DNA of 6,232 bases. Source: Bacteroidales bacterium. GTDB taxonomy: Bacteria; Bacteroidota; Bacteroidia; Bacteroidales; DYOH01. A program made the translations under genes and the position numbers. Where the stretch lies: assembly GCA_030632545.1 (NCBI GenBank), contig DAOVUO010000172.1:1-6232 (forward strand). Reading direction: 5' to 3'. Positions 1-3,812 of this stretch are shown in pieces (position 1 is the first letter of the stretch; every line of letters begins with the position of its first letter). The notes beneath the pieces were generated by a model. The model saw only the letters and a list, made by a program, of their open reading frames with translations, had not been told where the DNA came from and did no database searches.

Positions 1-16
1 CATTTGACTTTTAGTC

Positions 17-79
17 TCATCGCAAAACAAACAAACAAACAAACAAACAAATAGACTGACTAACAAGAACTTACAACTT
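17..79 (+). repeat. Dispersed intergenic repeat, copy 1 (expanded by a microsatellite)
   Basis: This stretch is a diverged copy of 1141-1186. Both begin TCATC(G/A)CAAA and both end in a 24-base block (56-79 against 1163-1186) that matches at 21 of 24 positions and finishes in TTACAACTT. Between these anchors copy 1 carries an (AAAC)n run, whereas copy 2 has only a short CAAGTAAACATG-like spacer. Similarity may continue weakly to the right, because TAGA lies exactly 7 bases after TTACAACTT in both copies (87 and 1194). Copy 1 may also extend left of the window. No coding content is seen, and the origin of the repeat is unknown. Confidence 0.6.
25..51. repeat. AAAC tetranucleotide microsatellite
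   Basis: Six perfect AAAC units are followed by AAA. The run lies inside dispersed-repeat copy 1, about 65 bp beyond the stop codon of the minus-strand membrane-protein gene, so a change in copy number would not shift any recognised reading frame. Slipped-strand mispairing is the likely origin (inference). Confidence 0.9.
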
Positions 80-86
80 TCCGCTG

Positions 87-114
87 TAGATTTACTATGT
101 TTTGTTTTTACCGA
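87..114 (+). repeat. Left arm of imperfect inverted repeat around the 118-582 gene
   Basis: Read on the plus strand, this segment matches the minus strand of 699-725 at 24 of 28 alignment columns, with three mismatches and a one-base gap. It begins with an identical 11-base TAGATTTACTA and ends with an identical ACCGA. The arm ends 3 bases short of the stop codon of the membrane-protein gene. It shares the 10-mer AGATTTACTA with the segment at 643-652. Confidence 0.55.
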
Positions 115-117
115 TAA

Positions 118-582
118 TCAAATTTTAAATTGTCCATGATTTTCAACTATGAATATGATTATCAAAATAATAATAATCAATGGAATACTAGCAACTATTG
201 CCAATGGTTTCCAGAATTTCCGCTTGATATAAACTTGGTGCTTTACTAGATTAATTTGTTGTTTTGCTGCAAAAAAATGCCAGATTAACCAGTAAAAAAC
301 ATAAAATGCTGTTACTGTGCTTTCGAAGTAATACGGAATAAAAACTAAATAGCTTGCGAAAGTATAATTACTTAAAAAAATGAATAGTACTAAAAAAAGC
401 GGTAAATAAGCTATTGCAGATGCTAAATTTACAAATTGCATTTTAGTATTATTGAGCTGTTTCCAATTTATATAATGCAAAATAGCCCCAAAAATAGGCG
501 TAAAAATGATACCTAAAAGACTTGCAATTGTTGGATTCCAGAGTTTAAGTTTGCCGAAAGTTGTATTTTCTTTTAATTCCAT
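118..582 (-). CDS. Small four-helix integral membrane protein, function unknown
   Basis: This 154-residue protein is very hydrophobic, with four probable transmembrane helices at about residues 18-38, 50-70, 78-104 and 124-146. A positively charged stretch (about residues 107-125, with several Lys and one Arg) separates helices 3 and 4. The N-terminal segment LWNPTIASLLGIIFTPIFGA followed by an NW pair (residues 14-40) resembles, from memory, a conserved opening seen in small uncharacterised membrane proteins of many Gram-negative bacteria (WNP...SLLFTPxFGA...NW). No catalytic motif or signal peptide is visible, and no function can be assigned. The ATG start at 580-582 is the only sensible one; it is preceded by an AAGAAAG tract that could serve as a weak ribosome-binding site. 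The gene stands alone, and no TAnnTTTG element was found upstream on its strand. An imperfect inverted repeat brackets it (87-114 and 699-725). Confidence 0.8.
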   Translation of the reverse strand: MELKENTTFGKLKLWNPTIASLLGIIFTPIFGAILHYINWKQLNNTKMQFVNLASAIAYLPLFLVLFIFLSNYTFASYLVFIPYYFESTVTAFYVFYWLIWHFFAAKQQINLVKHQVYIKRKFWKPLAIVASIPLIIIILIIIFIVENHGQFKI

Positions 583-642
583 AAATTTTTTCTTTCTTAA
601 ATATAATAAAATATCCCCTTTCGTATAGTCAATGGTTCGTTA

Positions 643-657
643 AGATTTACTAAATTT
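643..657 (+). repeat. Left arm of exact 15-bp inverted repeat
   Basis: The sequence AGATTTACTAAATTT is the exact reverse complement of 710-724, with a 52-base spacer between the arms. Its first ten bases recur at 88-97, so the window contains three copies of AGATTTACTA, two direct and one inverted. The arms are AT-rich, and the loop is too long for an intrinsic terminator. A small mobile or regulatory repeat is possible, but no target-site duplication is evident. Confidence 0.6.
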
Positions 658-698
658 ATTGTTTCAAAATTGTAATCAGTTAATTATAAGGGATATAG

Positions 699-725
699 TC
701 GGTAAAATAAAATTTAGTAAATCTA
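699..725 (-). repeat. Right arm of inverted repeats (pairs with 87-114 and 643-657)
   Basis: On the minus strand this segment matches 87-114 at 24 of 28 alignment columns. Its 710-724 part is also the exact inverted partner of 643-657. It lies upstream of the minus-strand membrane-protein gene, so the gene and its upstream region are flanked by inverted copies of the same short element. Confidence 0.55.
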
Positions 726-756
726 TGAATTTCAGTAATTTATGAAAAATAAACGG

Positions 757-779
757 CCTGTCCCGATTATCGGGGAACT
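757..779. repeat. GC-rich palindromic repeat, copy 1
   Basis: The core CCCGAT-T-ATCGGG (762-774) is a perfect palindrome around one base. The surrounding 23 bases match 1088-1110 at 19 of 23 positions, and both copies end in TCGGGGAACT. The high GC content stands out against AT-rich surroundings. There is no T-tract after the stem on the plus strand, so a terminator is unlikely. It resembles the REP-like palindromes scattered through intergenic DNA in many bacteria. It lies 27 bp past the end of the acetyltransferase remnant. Confidence 0.6.
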
Positions 780-805
780 ATTAATAGTAAGAACTCAAAA
801 AAAAT

Positions 806-990
806 TTATAATTCCTTATACATAATGTGAGCATCTACAAAACCAATATTTATATGCTTAAAACCTTTTGGGACTGTCCAATTATTTTGAAGCCAAATTT
901 TTTCCAAAGCATAATTGCACCTTTGTTTGTGCTTACAACAATATTAAATTGTATTCCTTTAAAATCAAGTGTTTTTGCGTTTTCAATTAA
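806..990 (-). pseudogene. GNAT-family acetyltransferase remnant (5'-truncated, frameshifted)
   Basis: The minus strand encodes the C-terminal part of a GNAT N-acetyltransferase in two frames. From 990 down to 877 it reads 38 codons, including FNIVVSTNKGAIMLWKKFGF, which is the typical beta-5, alpha-4 and beta-6 region where Asn and the (A)xxLWxKxGF segment help bind acetyl-CoA. Loss of one base near 876/877 shifts the frame, and the protein then resumes as TVPKGFKHINIGFVDAHIMY and ends with Lys-Glu-Leu and TAA at 806-808. Upstream of 990 similarity fades, there is no in-frame ATG before the late one in the remnant, and a stop lies at 1048-1050. The acetyl-CoA pyrophosphate loop (Q/RxxGxG/A) is missing. 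The gene is therefore dead. The family call is from known GNAT sequence patterns; the original substrate cannot be told. Confidence 0.8.
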
Positions 991-1050
991 ATGATAATTA
1001 TTTACAAAAATGCATTTATTAAGTGTAGTAGCGTAATATTCAATATTTTA

Positions 1051-1083
1051 ACTTAAAACTTAGCACTCGAAACTTAAAACTTA
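1051..1083. repeat. Short direct repeat ACTTAAAACTTA
   Basis: Two exact copies of the 12-mer ACTTAAAACTTA lie at 1051-1062 and 1072-1083, giving a 21-bp period. They lie directly before the second GC-rich palindrome. No function is evident, and they may be part of one composite intergenic repeat together with the palindrome and the dispersed repeat that follows. Confidence 0.65.
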
Positions 1084-1087
1084 ACTG

Positions 1088-1110
1088 CCCGCCCCGAACA
1101 TCGGGGAACT
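1088..1110. repeat. GC-rich palindromic repeat, copy 2
   Basis: The core CCCCGA-ACA-TCGGGG (1092-1106) has perfect 6-bp arms and a 3-base loop. It matches copy 1 at 757-779 over 23 bases with four mismatches. The two mismatches next to the stem are both T-to-C changes, and the loops differ while the arms are kept. That pattern suggests the palindromic shape, rather than exact sequence, is what is preserved (inference). Confidence 0.6.
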
Positions 1111-1140
1111 TTTCTGCTTAATACTTTCTTCTTTTTACTT

Positions 1141-1186
1141 TCATCACAAACAAGTAAACATGCTGATTAACACGAATTTACAACTT
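1141..1186 (+). repeat. Dispersed intergenic repeat, copy 2
   Basis: This is the short form of the repeat seen at 17-79. The final block CTGATTAACACGAATTTACA with CTT after it (1163-1186) matches copy 1 at 21 of 24 positions, and the TCATC(A/G)CAAA opening is shared. It follows the second GC-rich palindrome by 30 bp and lies 190 bp before the NfeD-type gene. Confidence 0.6.
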
Positions 1187-1375
1187 CGGAAACTAGAAAT
1201 AAACGCATTGATATAAATATGTCTTTATTTGAGGGAAATAGTAAAAACATACAAAAACGTATAGTGCATTAAATCAACAAAATAGACTAATACATCCTAA
1301 TTTAACATATTTTTTAGAATTTTATTCAAGTAATTTGTTGTAAATTGAGCTGAAAATCAAAATACCTTTAAAACT

Positions 1376-1963
1376 ATGATGTTCGATTTTACAAGTTGGT
1401 GGAACAATTTGTCCACTATGCAGCAAATCTATTGGCTAGTAACAATTCCTGCCACCTTATTATTTCTTATCCAACTAGTTCTAACTTTTATTGGCGGCGA
1501 TTTAAGTGGAGATACTGGTGATATAGATGCTGATTACGATGCCGACCACGGAATGGGCTTCCACTTTATCACAGTAAAAAATATGATTGCATTTTTTGCC
1601 CTTTTTGGATGGACGGGATTAGCTGCAATTGACTCAGGATTAGCCAGTTTTCTAATTCTTTTAATATCCTCAATTTCGGGTTTAGTAATGATGCTAATTA
1701 TGGCGAGTATATACTATTTTATGAGCAAACTAAATAGTAGTGGTACACTAAAAATGAAAAATGCAATTGGAAAAATTGGCAATGTGTATATTAGTATTCC
1801 TGCAAAAAAAGGAGGTTTAGGAAAAGTACAAGTTAAAGTACAAGGTGGACTGAGAACCTTAGAAGCTATGACAGAAGAACTTGAAGACATAAAAACAGGT
1901 TCTATAATTGAAGTAGCAGATGTTATTAACGATCAAATTTTATTAGTAAAAAAAAGTAGATAA
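1376..1963 (+). CDS. NfeD-type membrane OB-fold protein, partner of flotillin
   Basis: This 195-residue protein has probable membrane helices at about residues 20-40, 66-86 and 88-116, followed by a soluble domain (about 127-193) rich in Gly, Val and Ile with the spacing of a small OB-fold beta-barrel, including KIGNVYISIPAKKGG and a final IIEVADVINDQILLVKK strand pair. This is the short NfeD form that lacks the ClpP-like protease domain. In known systems such proteins (B. subtilis YuaF, E. coli YqiJ) are encoded next to a flotillin, and that is the case here, 20 bp upstream. It probably assists or anchors the flotillin assembly in the cytoplasmic membrane. The loop between helices 1 and 2 is markedly acidic (residues 46-57 contain six Asp) and is followed by His58 and His63, which could bind divalent metal (inference). 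Two ATG codons stand in tandem; the first is used here. There is no Shine-Dalgarno sequence, only an A-rich leader ending AAAACT. Confidence 0.87.
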   Translation: MMFDFTSWWNNLSTMQQIYWLVTIPATLLFLIQLVLTFIGGDLSGDTGDIDADYDADHGMGFHFITVKNMIAFFALFGWTGLAAIDSGLASFLILLISSISGLVMMLIMASIYYFMSKLNSSGTLKMKNAIGKIGNVYISIPAKKGGLGKVQVKVQGGLRTLEAMTEELEDIKTGSIIEVADVINDQILLVKKSR

Positions 1964-1983
1964 AACAATTAAAATCAAAAACT

Positions 1984-3522
1984 ATGGGACAATATCTAGT
2001 TACCGCCGTTGTTATAGGCATATTATTTGTTTTTACTCTGATTTATTCGCTATTTAGGCGATACAAACGCTGTCCTTCTGACAGAATTTTGGTAGTTTAC
2101 GGCAAAGTAGGAGGTGCTGACGAGGGACGAACGGCCAAATGTATTCATGGTGGTGCTGCATTTATTTGGCCAATTATTCAGGATTACGAATTTTTGGATT
2201 TAACCCCAATTCCTATCGAAGTAGATTTGGAAAATGCTTTAAGTAAGCAAAATATTCGTGTTAATGTACCTTCGCGATTTATGGTTGGTATTTCAACTGA
2301 ACCAGGTGTAATGCAAAATGCAGCCGAGCGTCTTTTAGGACTAAAAATGCAAGAGATTCAGCATTTAGCGGCAGATATTATCTTTGGTCAATTGCGTGTG
2401 GTAATAGCAACAATGAATATTGAGGAAATTAATTCGGATAGAGAGAAGTTTTTAATTAATGTATCCGAAAGTGTTGAACACGAGCTTAAAAAGATAGGTT
2501 TAAAGCTTATCAATGTAAACGTAACTGACATTACAGATGCTGCTGGTTATATTGATGCATTAGGTAAAGAAGCAACTGCACATGCAGTAAATGATGCCAA
2601 AAAAATGGTAGCTGAGAAAGATAGGGATGGAGCCATTGGTCAAGCAGAGGCACTCCAAGATCAAAGAGTTAAGGTCTCTTCAGCAAATGCAAAAGCAAAA
2701 ATTGGTGAAGCCGAAGCACAGAAGAATGAGCGTGTAGAAGTATCATCAAAAGAAGCCGATGCAAAAATTGGTGAAGCAAAAGCTCATCAAAATGAGCGGA
2801 TTCAAACAGCTGCAGCAAATGCAGAAGCTATAAAAGGCGAAAATGAGGCAAAAATAACTGTTGCAAATTCGGATGCTGATAGACGTGTGCGAGAGGCTGA
2901 AGCTTCGAAAATTGCCAGTGCTGCCGAAAAAATTAACGAAGCAAAAGCACTCGAAGAGTCGTATAATGCACAAAAATTAGCCGAAACAGAAAGAGCTCAG
3001 CGTGATAAAGCCACTCAATATGCAAATATCGTTGTTCCTGCCGAAATTGACAAGCAAAAAATTGAAATTAATGCAGAAGCAGAGGCTGAGCGAATTCGTA
3101 GAACTGCAAAAGGTGATGCTGATGCACTATTTTATAAAATGGAAGCCGAAGCAAAAGGTAATTTAGAAATATTAAGCAAGCAAGCCAAAGGTTTTGAGGA
3201 AATAGTTAAAGCAGCAGGCGAAAATCCAGCCGATGCTGTTCTAATAATGATTGCCGATAAATTGCCAGAATTAGTTAAACTTCAGGTTGATGCAATTAAA
3301 AACATCAAAATTGATAAAGTTACAGTATGGGATAATGGTAATTCATCAGAAAATGGAAAAACAGGAACAGCAAATTTCATTTCAGGTATGCTTGGTTCTT
3401 TACCACCGTTTGACGAAATATTTAAAATGGCAGGTATGGAATTACCTGATTACCTAAAAGGAAAAAAAGTAAAAGACATTACTGATATTCAAAAAGAAGA
3501 TGTAGAAGAATCTGAAGGTTAA
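1984..3522 (+). CDS. floT: Flotillin (SPFH-domain membrane scaffold protein)
   Basis: This 512-residue protein has an N-terminal membrane segment (residues 4-24) followed by RRYKR, which suggests a cytoplasmic body. Next come an SPFH/band-7 domain (about 30-200), a long Ala/Glu/Lys-rich coiled coil (about 200-400), and a conserved flotillin C-terminus with KLPELVKLQ (426-434), KVTVWDNG (445-452) and GMLGSLPP (468-475). Length and layout match B. subtilis FloT/YuaG (about 509 residues) and are close to E. coli YqiK, so the assignment is firm while the symbol is by analogy. Flotillins oligomerise at the membrane in ordered lipid patches and influence membrane fluidity and the assembly of other membrane proteins. 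The gene follows the NfeD-type gene by 20 bp, without an internal promoter visible, and a strong terminator follows 17 bp after its stop codon. The coiled coil contains three tandem 22-residue repeats (217-282). Confidence 0.93.
   Translation: MGQYLVTAVVIGILFVFTLIYSLFRRYKRCPSDRILVVYGKVGGADEGRTAKCIHGGAAFIWPIIQDYEFLDLTPIPIEVDLENALSKQNIRVNVPSRFMVGISTEPGVMQNAAERLLGLKMQEIQHLAADIIFGQLRVVIATMNIEEINSDREKFLINVSESVEHELKKIGLKLINVNVTDITDAAGYIDALGKEATAHAVNDAKKMVAEKDRDGAIGQAEALQDQRVKVSSANAKAKIGEAEAQKNERVEVSSKEADAKIGEAKAHQNERIQTAAANAEAIKGENEAKITVANSDADRRVREAEASKIASAAEKINEAKALEESYNAQKLAETERAQRDKATQYANIVVPAEIDKQKIEINAEAEAERIRRTAKGDADALFYKMEAEAKGNLEILSKQAKGFEEIVKAAGENPADAVLIMIADKLPELVKLQVDAIKNIKIDKVTVWDNGNSSENGKTGTANFISGMLGSLPPFDEIFKMAGMELPDYLKGKKVKDITDIQKEDVEESEG
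2632..2829 (+). repeat. Three 66-bp (22-residue) repeats in the flotillin coiled coil
   Basis: Flotillin residues 217-238, 239-260 and 261-282 line up without gaps. The shared pattern is xIG(Q/E)A(E/K)A, then (N/D)(E/Q)R(V/I), then a small-residue stretch ending in AxA. A weaker fourth unit follows to about residue 302. Twenty-two residues equal two 11-residue (hendecad) turns, the period of weakly right-handed or straight coiled coils. The DNA of the units has diverged more than the protein, so these are old duplications under selection. Confidence 0.75.
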
Positions 3523-3539
3523 ATTTGACATATTTATTC

Positions 3540-3575
3540 AAAAAATGCAGGACAAAATTGTCCTGCATTTTTTTT
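3540..3575. terminator. Strong bidirectional intrinsic terminator of the nfeD-flotillin operon
   Basis: A perfect inverted repeat has 16-base arms (3540-3555 and 3558-3573) and two A bases between them. The stem core is TGCAGGACAA with TTGTCCTGCA, flanked by six A on the left and eight T on the right. The A and T tracts make it able to stop transcription in both directions. It starts 17 bp after the flotillin stop codon. Its T-tract is also used by the next palindrome. Confidence 0.9.
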
Positions 3576-3599
3576 GTTGCAAAAATTTGCAACAAAAAA
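3570..3599. repeat. Second perfect palindrome overlapping the terminator T-tract
   Basis: The 14-base arms 3570-3583 and 3586-3599 are exact inverted partners (TTTTTTGTTGCAAA with TTTGCAACAAAAAA) around two A bases. The T bases at 3570-3573 also belong to the right arm of the terminator hairpin, so the two full hairpins cannot form at the same time. It lacks a T-tract after its right arm on the plus strand but has one on the minus strand. Confidence 0.75.
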
Positions 3600-3631
3600 G
3601 TAAACAAAAAGTAAACAAAAAGTAAACAAAA
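3599..3631. repeat. Three 11-bp tandem repeats with phased A-tracts
   Basis: The unit AGTAAACAAAA occurs three times without change (3599-3609, 3610-3620 and 3621-3631) and then breaks off into AATG. Each unit contributes a run of about five A bases, giving A-tracts spaced 11 bp apart, near one helical turn. Such phasing is known to bend DNA. The array lies between the operon terminator and the promoter of the adhesin gene. Confidence 0.85.
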
Positions 3632-3767
3632 AATGAAATGCAAAAATCCAAACACCACTGTATTCTACTTAAAACAAACTAGTTACATAGATGATTTTGT
3701 ATTTAAGACAAATAGATGTAATTTTCCATTATTGCAACTTTTCCTTAAATATATCGTATATATATAT

Positions 3768-3775
3768 TAGTTTTG
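3768..3775 (+). promoter_or_regulatory. Candidate Bacteroidota -7 promoter element of the adhesin gene
   Basis: TAGTTTTG matches the Bacteroidota -7 consensus TAnnTTTG exactly and lies 37 bp before the start codon, which would give a leader of about 30 bases. No clear TTTG -33 element is found at the usual 19-23 bp spacing; the nearest TTG (3732-3734) is too far upstream. The region just upstream is an alternating TA run. Confidence 0.5.
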
Positions 3776-3812
3776 GACACGCTAAACATTGTAATTTAAA
3801 ATAAACCTATAT

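Larger units (their letters stand above)
583..1375. other. Gene-poor intergenic region with repeats and a gene remnant
   Basis: These roughly 790 bp hold no intact gene. From left to right they contain the upstream region of the minus-strand membrane-protein gene, an exact 15-bp inverted repeat (643-657 with 710-724), a GC-rich palindrome (757-779), an acetyltransferase remnant (806-990, minus), a short direct repeat (1051-1083), a second related palindrome (1088-1110) and dispersed-repeat copy 2 (1141-1186). The last 190 bp before the NfeD-type gene are about three-quarters AT and must carry the operon promoter. I see only weak -7 candidates there (TTTATTTG at 1224-1231 and TAATTTG at 1331-1337), neither with a convincing -33 partner. 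Confidence 0.7.

Noticed and set aside
1..54. A short frame open from the left edge, ending at TAG 52-54 across the AAAC run
   Set aside because: Only 17 codons are visible and most come from the microsatellite; nothing shows it to be the end of a real gene.
643..724. Miniature transposon (MITE) with 15-bp terminal repeats
   Set aside because: No target-site duplication flanks the 82-bp unit and no second copy is present in the window.
1224..1337. Promoter for the nfeD-flotillin operon (TTTATTTG at 1224 or TAATTTG at 1331)
   Set aside because: Each departs from TAnnTTTG and neither has a -33 TTG element at the right distance, so no call was made.
2746..2973. Minus-strand open frame of 75 codons
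   Set aside because: It is antisense to the flotillin coiled coil; its Cys/Phe/Ser-rich composition is what reverse-reading of Ala/Glu/Lys-rich codons gives.
3599..3631. CRISPR-like array
   Set aside because: The 11-bp units are directly adjacent with no spacers, and no cas gene is present.
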